DNA from: JAENVT01 sp031412355
GTDB lineage: Bacteria; Actinomycetota; Acidimicrobiia; Acidimicrobiales; Ilumatobacteraceae
Reading direction: 5' to 3'
NCBI GenBank assembly: GCA_031412355.1
Contig: JANOCR010000204.1
Location: 1-14,716, forward strand
Length of the DNA stretch: 14,716 nt
The translations under genes were made by a program, and so were the position numbers. Below are positions 1 through 6,175 of the stretch, piece by piece. The notes under the pieces were generated by a model. The model worked only from the letters and a program-made list of their open reading frames with translations, was not told where the DNA came from and did not search any database. Position 1 is the stretch's first letter. Each line of letters opens with the position of its first letter.

Positions 1-48
1 CTCGACAGCGAGGCCAACGTCATCGGAATGCTGCAGCCCGAAGACTGA
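1..48 (+). CDS. C-terminal end of a gene, possibly VOC/glyoxalase-fold protein (partial)
   Basis: An open frame enters from the left edge and ends at a TGA at 46-48, giving 15 residues that end in QPED. The visible part contains D-S-E-A-N-V-I-G-M-L-Q, which resembles the last strand of VOC (glyoxalase/bleomycin-resistance) proteins, where D-P-x-G-N-x-I-G-L is common and usually stands near the C-terminus. So little is visible that the family is only a guess; that an upstream gene ends here is more secure. It converges on the small - strand gene that ends at 101, with about 50 bases between them and no obvious strong hairpin. Confidence 0.4.
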   Translation, partial: LDSEANVIGMLQPED

Positions 49-100
49 CGTTCGAACTATCGCCCTGACCCGGCGGCCCACCAACTCGACAGGCGCTGCG

Positions 101-271
101 TCACTCGAAGGGTGGTTCCTCGAACTCGGAGGCGTCGGGCAGTACGAGGTCCCATCGGTCGAGGCAGTCCTCGCAGCGGTAGGCGACGTAGTCGCCCGGC
201 AGCCACACTCCGTCCTCGCGCGGCTGCGTAAGCAGGTGGCAGCGACCACCACAATCGACGCAGACGATCAT
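101..271 (-). CDS. Small zinc-ribbon-like protein, 56 aa, function unknown
   Basis: Read on the - strand, an ATG at 271-269 opens a 56-residue frame that ends at TGA (103-101). Two cysteine pairs are visible: C4-x2-C7 (in VCVDCGGRC, with a further C11) and C33-x2-C36 (in YRCEDCLDRW). They are separated by about 25 residues, as in a treble-clef or zinc-ribbon fold. The C-terminal third is acidic and ends in EEPPFE. No catalytic motif is visible and I do not recognise a named family; small zinc ribbons of this sort often bind nucleic acid or protein partners. No clear Shine-Dalgarno precedes the ATG, and the frame stays open further upstream, so the start is uncertain. It is divergent from the M20 gene at 319, with a 47-base shared intergenic region. 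The Cys spacing and acidic tail argue against a chance frame. Confidence 0.6.
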   Translation of the reverse strand: MIVCVDCGGRCHLLTQPREDGVWLPGDYVAYRCEDCLDRWDLVLPDASEFEEPPFE

Positions 272-304
272 CGGCTCGGGTTCCAGTTCGATACCGCGGC
301 ACGT

Positions 305-310
305 TATACG
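305..310 (+). promoter_or_regulatory. Candidate -10 box of a leaderless promoter for the catabolic operon
   Basis: TATACG lies 8 bases before the GTG at 319, in the 47-base gap between two divergent genes. That distance would place transcription initiation at or within a base or two of the start codon, as in leaderless actinobacterial mRNAs. The gene has no usable Shine-Dalgarno: the only GAGG (313-316) is 2 bases from the GTG. No good -35 element is visible. Confidence 0.35.
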
Positions 311-318
311 GTGAGGCC

Positions 319-1461
319 GTGCCAGCAGCCGCAGCCACCGATCAGGCCGGCAGCGAACTGGCGGTACTGCTGTCTCAACTCGTCGCTTTTCCCACCGAGA
401 GCACCACGCCCAACCTCGAACTGATCCAATGGGTCGCGGACCACGTCGAGGCCAACGGCGGCCGGGTCAGCGTGGTCGACGGCGACGAAGGCCGGGCCAA
501 CCTGCTGGCGTCGTTCGGGCCACAGATACGCGGCGGTCTGATGCTGTCGGGCCACACCGACGTCGTGCCGGCCGGCACGGGATGGGCTACCGACCCCTAC
601 GCGGTGACCAAGATCGGCGACAGCCTGTACGGCCGGGGCACGGCCGACATGAAGGGCTTCATTGCCGCGACGGTGCGAACGATCGAACAGTTTCGTGACG
701 TCGAATTCAGCCGGCCGCTTCATCTGGCCCTGTCGTTCGACGAGGAGATCGGCTGCATCGGCGTGCGCCACGCGTTGCAGGTGATCGCCAGCCGCGATGA
801 CCTCAGTCCTGACGTGGTGGTGATCGGCGAGCCGACCATGATGCGGCCTCGCCACAGCCACATGGGCAAGCTCGCCTACGAGGTCGTGTGCACAGCCGAG
901 GCGGCTCACTCCAGCATGTCGCACCGCAAGCCGAGCGCGATTGCAGCGGCGGCACGACTGCTCGGTGTGCTCGATGATCTGCAGCGGCAGTTCCGTCCAG
1001 TGGGCGAGCCAGAGGTGACCTTCAACTGCGGGACGATCACCGGTGGCACTGCGCTCAACGTGATCGCCGACCGCTGCTCGTTCACCTTCGAGGTTCGCCA
1101 CACCGTCGACCACGACCCCGACACCGTGCTCGAACCGTTCCTGCGCAATGTCGATCGTGAGAGCACAACACTGACCGAGATCACCCGGTATCCCGCGTTG
1201 CGCACGCCCGTCGACGATCCATGGCTGCGCGCGGTGGAACGCGTCGCCGATGCAGGGCCAGCGACGACGATCGGCTACGGCACCGAAGGCGGCTTGTTCG
1301 CGGAGGCGCTCGGTGCGTCCGTCGTGATCTGTGGGCCGGGCGACATCGCTGTTGCCCATCGGGCCGACGAGTACGTGACCGTCGATCAACTGCTGCGGTG
1401 CGAGCGTTTCCTCTGCGGACTCGTCGAACAGATCTGTGTCGACGCGGCCGCTGAGGGCTAG
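319..1461 (+). CDS. M20-family amidohydrolase, ArgE-like (acetylornithine deacetylase type)
   Basis: The 380-residue product is a complete M20 metallohydrolase, near the usual ArgE length of about 380. Such enzymes remove acyl, formyl or carbamoyl groups from the nitrogen of an amino acid, using two metal ions in the cytoplasm. All catalytic positions are present: H79 and D81 (GHTDVVP), bridging D110 (GRGTADMKG), general base E142 and ligand E143 (FDEEIG), E171 (GEPT), dimer-domain H197 (AEAAHSS) and C-terminal ligand H347 (AVAHRADEYV). The GTG start at 319 gives the standard N-terminus and has a TATACG box 8 bases upstream. It leads a tight unit with an ACAD-like flavoprotein, a second M20 protein and a HutI-like enzyme, so a catabolic deacylase is more likely than arginine biosynthesis; actinobacteria normally use ArgJ for that step. 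The substrate cannot be read from sequence. DapE-like or N-carbamoyl amino acid hydrolase activity are alternatives. Confidence 0.8.
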   Translation: MPAAAATDQAGSELAVLLSQLVAFPTESTTPNLELIQWVADHVEANGGRVSVVDGDEGRANLLASFGPQIRGGLMLSGHTDVVPAGTGWATDPYAVTKIGDSLYGRGTADMKGFIAATVRTIEQFRDVEFSRPLHLALSFDEEIGCIGVRHALQVIASRDDLSPDVVVIGEPTMMRPRHSHMGKLAYEVVCTAEAAHSSMSHRKPSAIAAAARLLGVLDDLQRQFRPVGEPEVTFNCGTITGGTALNVIADRCSFTFEVRHTVDHDPDTVLEPFLRNVDRESTTLTEITRYPALRTPVDDPWLRAVERVADAGPATTIGYGTEGGLFAEALGASVVICGPGDIAVAHRADEYVTVDQLLRCERFLCGLVEQICVDAAAEG

Positions 1462-1473
1462 ACCTACGAACAT

Positions 1474-1479
1474 GGAGAA
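1474..1479 (+). promoter_or_regulatory. Ribosome binding site that decides the start of the ACAD-like gene
   Basis: GGAGAA lies 7 bases before the ATG at 1487 (GGAG core 9 bases before it). In-frame alternatives are the GTG at 1436, which would overlap the upstream gene by 26 bases, and the ATG at 1472, which has no good Shine-Dalgarno. The ATG at 1487 is therefore preferred. Confidence 0.6.
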
Positions 1480-1486
1480 CCCGAGC

Positions 1487-2701
1487 ATGGACGAGGGAAC
1501 ACTGTTGGCTCCCGACGAAACCTCTACTGATCGACTGCTCGCCGCGGTTGAAGAGCTTGGCCCGCTGTGGCGCCAGCGTATGGCCGAACACGACCGAACC
1601 TCGACGTTCCCGTACGAGAACCTCGCCGAGGCGAAAGAGGCCGGTCTCAATCGCCTCACGGTGCCGATCGAGTACGGCGGGTTCGGCTACTGGATGCCCG
1701 GCAACTTCAGTGGTCTGTACCAGCTGCTCGAACGCATGGCGTACTGGGACACCAACACCGCCCAACTCCTGCAGGTCCACAATCATGCGGCCGGAATCAT
1801 CAGCTTCCATTCCGCGCCGGCGCAGCGCGACCGCTACCTGCCCCAGATTGTCGACGGTGCGTACCTTGCGTCCCTCGGCTCCGAGGCACATCTCTACGAG
1901 AACGGGGCAGAGGCACTGGCCTCGGAGTTGACGGCGGTCGAGGGTGGCTACCGGCTGACCGCACGCAAGGCGTTCGCTTCGGTGGCCGCAATTGCCAAGT
2001 ACCTCATGGTGTGGTGTGCGGTCGAGGGCGACACCGCATACGCATCGAGGATGGTGTTCGCCGTCGTGCCGATCGATGCACCCGGCGTCACATTGCTCGA
2101 CGACTGGCACATGCTCGGTATGCGTTCGACGGTGTCGTGCAGCGTGGCTTTCGAAGACGTGTTCGTGCCCGCCGCCGACGTGGTGGGCGAGCCCGGCGGT
2201 TGGATCAACAACGACCCGCGGACGTTCTCGTGCGGGTACGCCGCCAATCACCTCGGCACGGCGCAGGGCGCGTTCGATTTCATCGCCGGGTACGTCGCCA
2301 GCCGCGACGACCTCAGCGGGTCGGAGGCTGTGAAGGTCCGGGTCGGACGAATGGATGCACAACTGTTCGCGGCGCGCAGCGCACTGCGCTCCACCGCAGC
2401 ACGTCTCGACCGCGGCGACGATCCCGACGAGTGCGAGGCCGACGCCATCCGCACCATGCACCTCGCGAAGAACGCGGTGCTCGACATTCCGTTTCAGGGC
2501 TTCGACATCGTCGGTGCACGCGCGGCCCACGAGCGATACCCGCTCGGTCAGATGATGCGCGACGCCCGTACGTTCACGCTCCACTTCCGTGACGATCTCT
2601 ACGTGCAACGGTTGGCCGACATGGCGATGGGCAAGGGCTTCTCGGCGAAGAAGGCCCGCAGCGGCTCGACGCCGTTCGATCAGTCGGCAGCAGGAGCGTG
2701 A
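1487..2701 (+). CDS. Acyl-CoA-dehydrogenase-fold flavoprotein, catalytic Glu not conserved (possible DszC-like monooxygenase)
   Basis: The 404-residue protein has the full ACAD layout: an N-terminal helical domain (about 1-120), a middle beta domain with the flavin-contact stretch GYRLTARKAF (about 154-163) and the motif LDDWHMLGMRSTVSCSVAFEDVFVP (about 204-228, cited in part), and a C-terminal helical bundle. In ordinary acyl-CoA dehydrogenases the C-terminal motif R-D-A-x-x-x-x-I-Y-E-G-T carries the catalytic base. Here the matching segment is MRDARTFTLHFRDD (357-370), so the Glu-Gly-Thr is gone. A motif ending T-L-H is typical of group D flavin monooxygenases and oxidases such as DszC, which share the fold but attack a nitrogen, sulfur or carbon of a non-CoA substrate with FMNH2. 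No partner reductase is visible. The gap to the upstream M20 gene is 25 bases and to the downstream one 1 base. The fold is secure; the reaction is inferred. Confidence 0.75.
   Translation: MDEGTLLAPDETSTDRLLAAVEELGPLWRQRMAEHDRTSTFPYENLAEAKEAGLNRLTVPIEYGGFGYWMPGNFSGLYQLLERMAYWDTNTAQLLQVHNHAAGIISFHSAPAQRDRYLPQIVDGAYLASLGSEAHLYENGAEALASELTAVEGGYRLTARKAFASVAAIAKYLMVWCAVEGDTAYASRMVFAVVPIDAPGVTLLDDWHMLGMRSTVSCSVAFEDVFVPAADVVGEPGGWINNDPRTFSCGYAANHLGTAQGAFDFIAGYVASRDDLSGSEAVKVRVGRMDAQLFAARSALRSTAARLDRGDDPDECEADAIRTMHLAKNAVLDIPFQGFDIVGARAAHERYPLGQMMRDARTFTLHFRDDLYVQRLADMAMGKGFSAKKARSGSTPFDQSAAGA
2692..2696 (+). promoter_or_regulatory. Ribosome binding site that decides the start of the second M20 gene
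   Basis: AGGAG lies 6 bases before GTG 2703, inside the last codons of the ACAD-like gene. Starting at 2703 removes a low-complexity, arginine-rich N-terminal stretch that an earlier in-frame ATG (2589) would add and that only reflects the ACAD gene read in another frame. Confidence 0.65.
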
Positions 2702-2702
2702 G

Positions 2703-3851
2703 GTGCACGCAGACACCGAGTTGCTGATCGACGTCTGCTCGATCGACTCGATCTGGGGCAAGGAGCGACAGCTCGCCGAGTTCCTCGCCGATCGTCTGAC
2801 CCAGTGGGGATGCGATCAGGTCGAGCTCGTCGAGTCGCGGCCCGGTCGACCATCGGTCGGCGCCCGCCTGAAGGGCCTGGGCGGTGGGCGATCGCTGGTG
2901 CTCAACGGCCATCTCGACATCTACGAGCTCAGCGCAGACTGGACTCGAGACCCGTTCGCGGCCGCGCTCGAGGATGGCAAGGTGTATGGCGCCGGCATCG
3001 CCGACATGAAGGCCGGAACCGCCGCAGCCGCTGCCGCAATCAGGCGAATCGCGGCCAGCGATCAACGGTTGCGCGGCGATGTCGTGTTCCAGGGCGTGTC
3101 GTGCCACTTCGAGGGTGGCGTCGGCACGCGTTCCTTGTGTGCCGCCGGGTTCCTGGGTGACGCAGCGATCGATTGCGAGCCATCGAGCAACACCATCGGC
3201 ATTGCCCATCGCGGCGCTGCCTACCTCAAGATCACCACGAAGGGCCGTCAGGCACACACCACGTACAAGCATTTGGGAGTCAACGCCATCGAGACGATGG
3301 AGCCGATCCTGGCCGGGTTGCGCGAGCTGGAATCCGCGCTTGCGTACGATCCTCACCCGCTGTTGCCGGGTGGACCGATCCTCAACATCGGCACCATCAG
3401 TGGTGGCACCAAGCACAACCAGGTGCCCGATCGCTGCACCGTCACGCTCGACATCCGTCTGCTGCCCAGCCAGGACCCGTACGACGTCAAACGCCAGGTC
3501 GAACGCATGATCGAGGAGTTGCGCACGACGGTCGACTCGCGCATCGAAGCCGATGTCGAGTTCAGTGAGCACTGGTTGTCGGGGCCCCGGCACCCGTACG
3601 AGATCGAAGCCGACGCACCGATCGTGCAGGCGTTGGACCGAGCAGTGCGCACTGTCACTGCGGCGGCGCCTGTGTACCAGGGCGTGCCGTTCTGGTGTGA
3701 TCTCGTGGCACTGAAGGAGTTCGGGGTCGGGGGCGTCAACTTCGGCCCCGGCGATCCGCCGTACAACTTCCCCGACGAATACGTCTATGAGGCTCAGTAC
3801 CTGCAGGCTGTCGATGTCTACGAACAACTGATGCGCGAGTTCTGCCAATGA
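2703..3851 (+). CDS. M20-fold protein with altered second metal site
   Basis: The 382-residue product aligns along its whole length with M20 deacylases. It has H70 and D72 (NGHLDIY), D101 (GIADMKAG), E159 (DCEPSS), dimer-domain H185 (GRQAHTT) and the ISGGTKHNQVPD segment. Metal site 1 (His, bridging Asp, Glu of the x-E-P-S motif) is thus intact. At the usual D-E-E-x-G-G-x-G-T the sequence reads C-H-F-E-G-G-V-G-T (134-142). An ungapped alignment turns the general-base Glu into H135 and the metal-2 Glu into F136, although E137 is next to them. The last ligand, normally the His of x-H-x-P-D-E-Y, is N355 (YNFPDEYV). The protein may be a mononuclear enzyme, use another base, or be non-catalytic. 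GTG 2703 is 1 base after the ACAD stop, and the 3' end overlaps the next gene by ATGA. This organisation suggests a shared pathway. The substrate is unknown. Confidence 0.75.
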   Translation: MHADTELLIDVCSIDSIWGKERQLAEFLADRLTQWGCDQVELVESRPGRPSVGARLKGLGGGRSLVLNGHLDIYELSADWTRDPFAAALEDGKVYGAGIADMKAGTAAAAAAIRRIAASDQRLRGDVVFQGVSCHFEGGVGTRSLCAAGFLGDAAIDCEPSSNTIGIAHRGAAYLKITTKGRQAHTTYKHLGVNAIETMEPILAGLRELESALAYDPHPLLPGGPILNIGTISGGTKHNQVPDRCTVTLDIRLLPSQDPYDVKRQVERMIEELRTTVDSRIEADVEFSEHWLSGPRHPYEIEADAPIVQALDRAVRTVTAAAPVYQGVPFWCDLVALKEFGVGGVNFGPGDPPYNFPDEYVYEAQYLQAVDVYEQLMREFCQ

Positions 3852-5113
3852 ACGACATCAACGTGATCCATGCCGCGTCGTTGGCGATTGTCGACGATCT
3901 CGGTGAGCCACGTCGCGGTGCGACCCAGAGTGAACTGGGCATCGTCGCCGATGGTGCAGTGGCGATTCGCGACGGCGTGATCGTGGCGGTCGGGCCCACC
4001 GACGAGGTCCTGGCCACACACGACGACGATGTGTCCACCATCGATGCCGGTGGGCGCTGCGTGCTGCCCGGGCTGGTCGAGTGTCACAGCCACCCACTGT
4101 TCGCCGGCGATCGTCATCACGAGTACGCCGAGCGTCTCGGCGGCGCCTCGCTGGCGGAGGTCGCGGCTCGCGGTGGTGGCATCTGGTCGAGTGTGGTCGC
4201 GACCAGAAGTGCCAGCGACGAGAAGTTGCTGACCAGACTGGTTTCGACGTACTCCCGGATCGTTGCCGGCGGAGTTACGACGCTCGAGGTCAAGTCCGGC
4301 TACGGCCTCACTGTCGCGGAGGAACTGCGCGCCCTCGAACTGTTGCAGCAGTCTCGCTCCCTAACGCCGATGCAGTTGGTGATCACGTTTCTCGGCGCCC
4401 ACGTGGTGCCACGCGATCTCGACGTCGATCCGAACGATCGTGCCGACCGCTACACCGACTTGATCGACGGCGAGATGCTGACTGCGGTGATCGCCCAGGG
4501 CATCGCCGAGTTCCAAGATGTCACCGTCGAACAGGGCTTGTTCACCCCCGATCAGGCCTTGCGCCTGATGCACCGCAGCCACGAATTGAGCCTGCCGGTT
4601 CGTGTGCACGCCGATGCCTGGGCGCCGTCGCAGGGATGGCGCACCGCCGTCGAAGGCGGGGCGGTCTCGGCCGAGCACCTGACATACACGTCCGCTGACG
4701 ACATCCGCGAGGTCGGCCGAACCGAAACGATCGCCGTGGTTCTGCCGATGGCGGAACTCGTCTACATGACCACCGAGCGGGCCAAGGCCCGGCTGTTCAT
4801 CGAACACGAGGTTCCGGTGGCCGTTGCGACCGATTTCTGCTCCTCCATCCATGCCACCTCGCTGCTCAACACGGTGGCCACTGCCGCGCCATGGTTCCGT
4901 TTGACACCCGGTGAGGTGATCGTCGGAGCCACGTTGAACGCCGCGTACAGTCTCGGCCGCCAGGCGACCTGCGGTTCTCTCGATGTCGGCAAGCGTGGCG
5001 ACCTGATCGTCGTCGACTGCCCACATCCAGACGAGATCTGCCTGGCGGTCGGCGCGCCGTTGCTCGACCAGGTGGTCATCGCCGGCGAGGTTGTCGTAGG
5101 AGACCGGCCGTGA
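3848..5113 (+). CDS. HutI-like amidohydrolase (imidazolonepropionase family), divergent
   Basis: The 421-residue protein is a TIM-barrel metal-dependent amidohydrolase of the HutI group. HutI opens the imidazolone ring of 4-imidazolone-5-propionate in histidine breakdown. Conserved marks are the metal ligands H80 and H82 (ECHSHPLFAGDR), H254 (RVHADA) and D329 (VATDF), substrate-side R89, Y152 (KSGYG), H185 (TFLGAHVVP) and H277 (SAEHL), and the C-terminal DVGKRGDL. It departs at two HutI positions. The residue three after H254, Glu or Gln in known HutI, is A257. The N-P-G-S/T stretch after the metal Asp, which helps hold the substrate carboxylate, is replaced by C331-S-S-I-H. A different ring substrate is therefore likely. 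No hutH, hutU or formiminoglutamase gene is in view. ATG 3848 overlaps the upstream stop (ATGA), and the gene ends in a GTGA overlap with rsmD, which implies translational coupling at both ends. Confidence 0.8.
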   Translation: MNDINVIHAASLAIVDDLGEPRRGATQSELGIVADGAVAIRDGVIVAVGPTDEVLATHDDDVSTIDAGGRCVLPGLVECHSHPLFAGDRHHEYAERLGGASLAEVAARGGGIWSSVVATRSASDEKLLTRLVSTYSRIVAGGVTTLEVKSGYGLTVAEELRALELLQQSRSLTPMQLVITFLGAHVVPRDLDVDPNDRADRYTDLIDGEMLTAVIAQGIAEFQDVTVEQGLFTPDQALRLMHRSHELSLPVRVHADAWAPSQGWRTAVEGGAVSAEHLTYTSADDIREVGRTETIAVVLPMAELVYMTTERAKARLFIEHEVPVAVATDFCSSIHATSLLNTVATAAPWFRLTPGEVIVGATLNAAYSLGRQATCGSLDVGKRGDLIVVDCPHPDEICLAVGAPLLDQVVIAGEVVVGDRP

Positions 5114-5631
5114 TTCGGGTCGTGTCCGGCGAGTTCGGTGGGCGCAAGCTGGTGGTTCCCGTCGGCTTGGCCACGCGGCCGACGACCGACAAGGTGCGCC
5201 AGGCATTGTTCAACTCCCTCGACAGCGCTGGGTTGATCGACGGAGCCGCTGTCGCCGACCTGTTCGCCGGCTCCGGCGCACTTGGCATCGAGGCGCTGTC
5301 GCGCGGCGCCGAGACATGCGTGTTCGTCGAGCGCGACCGGGCCGCGCTGCAGGCGTTGCGCGCCAACATCGCCGCCCTCGGCCTGACGCAGCGCACCACC
5401 GTCGTCACCTCCGACGTACCCGCGTGGATCCCGGCGCTACGCGGCATCGATCTCGCCTTGATCGACCCGCCGTACGAGTTCGACGGCTGGGATCACCTGC
5501 TGTCGGTGCTGCAAGTGCCGTATGTGGTGGCCGAGGCGGGGCACGAGATCGTGGCACCATCGGGGTGGGTGGCGCTGAAGTCGCGGCGGTACGGGCGCAC
5601 CTGGGTTACGCAGCTCGAACGAGTAGCGTGA
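5110..5631 (+). CDS. rsmD: 16S rRNA (guanine(966)-N(2))-methyltransferase RsmD
   Basis: The 173-residue protein transfers a methyl group from S-adenosylmethionine to N2 of G966 in 16S rRNA of the small subunit. Visible marks are the family N-terminus MIRVVSGEFGGRKL, the R-P-T-T-D-K-V-R-Q-A-L-F-N block (about 18-30), the SAM-binding glycine motif DLFAGSGALGIEAL (about 48-61), and the catalytic DPPY near residue 119. Its length is slightly below the usual 180-200. The GTG start overlaps the TGA of the HutI-like gene (GTGA), and no independent Shine-Dalgarno or promoter is obvious. It is followed 32 bases later by coaD, its standard partner in many bacteria. Confidence 0.93.
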   Translation: MIRVVSGEFGGRKLVVPVGLATRPTTDKVRQALFNSLDSAGLIDGAAVADLFAGSGALGIEALSRGAETCVFVERDRAALQALRANIAALGLTQRTTVVTSDVPAWIPALRGIDLALIDPPYEFDGWDHLLSVLQVPYVVAEAGHEIVAPSGWVALKSRRYGRTWVTQLERVA

Positions 5632-5663
5632 GTCGCCGCATGGCCCCTCGAATCACTCCTCCC

Positions 5664-6155
5664 ATGACCACTGTGCTGTACCCGGGCAGTTTCGATCCGT
5701 TCCATCTCGGTCACCTCGACGTCATCGAGCAGTCGGTTGCCCTCTTCGGTGAGGTTGTCGTCGGTGTGATGCACAACCCGACCAAGCCCAGCGGCATGTT
5801 CACCCTCGACGAGCGGGTCGAAATGATTCGCAACAGCATCGCCTACATGCCGTCGGTCAAGGTCATCGCGTTCGGCGGGCTGGCGGTCGACGCCGCCCGG
5901 GAGGTTGCCGCAGCCTTCATCGTCAAGGGATTGCGGACCGGAGGCGACTTCGAGGTCGAGCAGCAGATGGCGCACACAAATCACGCCGTCAGCGGCGTCA
6001 GGACCGTGTATCTGCCCTGCAAACCGGCATTGGTGTCGATCAGCAGCCGCTTCATTCGAGAGATTGCCCACTACGGAGGCGACGTCTCGGCACTGGTTCC
6101 GCTGCCGGTTGCCGCCCAATTGTCGCGGGTGCATCCACGCGACGAGGACTTTTGA
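5664..6155 (+). CDS. coaD: Phosphopantetheine adenylyltransferase CoaD
   Basis: The 163-residue enzyme (family about 160) joins ATP and 4'-phosphopantetheine to give dephospho-CoA, the penultimate step of CoA synthesis. Evidence includes the N-terminal YPGSFDPFHLGHLDVI with the nucleotidyltransferase (H/T)xGH motif at 14-17, the MFTLDERVEMI block, FIVKGLRTGGDFE, and the C-terminal ISSRFIREIA followed by GGDVSALVP. The first position of the HxGH motif is His, whereas most CoaD proteins have Thr; His also occurs in this superfamily. The ATG at 5664 gives the canonical M-x-x-x-x-Y-P-G start. An in-frame ATG at 5640 would add eight residues. There is no clear Shine-Dalgarno, so coupling to rsmD or a leaderless start is possible. 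Confidence 0.93.
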   Translation: MTTVLYPGSFDPFHLGHLDVIEQSVALFGEVVVGVMHNPTKPSGMFTLDERVEMIRNSIAYMPSVKVIAFGGLAVDAAREVAAAFIVKGLRTGGDFEVEQQMAHTNHAVSGVRTVYLPCKPALVSISSRFIREIAHYGGDVSALVPLPVAAQLSRVHPRDEDF

Positions 6156-6159
6156 GGCC

Positions 6160-6165
6160 TATCTT
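6160..6165 (+). promoter_or_regulatory. Possible -10 box before the SepIVA-like gene
   Basis: TATCTT lies 10 bases before ATG 6176, just after the coaD stop. It fits TANNNT, and the gene lacks a spaced Shine-Dalgarno, so a short-leader transcript is possible. The support is positional only. Confidence 0.25.
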
Positions 6166-6175
6166 GGCTGCGGAA

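Noticed and set aside
49..100. Possible bidirectional terminator between the left-edge gene and the - strand zinc-ribbon gene
   Set aside because: No inverted repeat of useful length and no T-tract could be found in these 52 bases.
1181..2761. A 526-codon open frame on the - strand, and similar long ones at 304-1659, 2574-3848 and 4361-5206
   Set aside because: They mirror the M20, ACAD-like and HutI-like genes on the other strand. Their composition (runs of Arg, Ala, His) is typical of antisense reading, and no family motif is visible.
5640..5663. Earlier ATG start for coaD at 5640
   Set aside because: It adds eight residues (MAPRITPP) before the canonical M-T-T-V-L-Y-P-G-S-F-D-P start. 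The family normally begins three to five residues before YPG.
5664..6155. CoaD HxGH motif (HLGH instead of TxGH) as evidence for a different nucleotidyltransferase such as NadD
   Set aside because: The C-terminal ISSRFIRE and GGDVSALVP, the KGLR segment and the rsmD neighbour all fit CoaD. H/T variation at this site is known in the superfamily.
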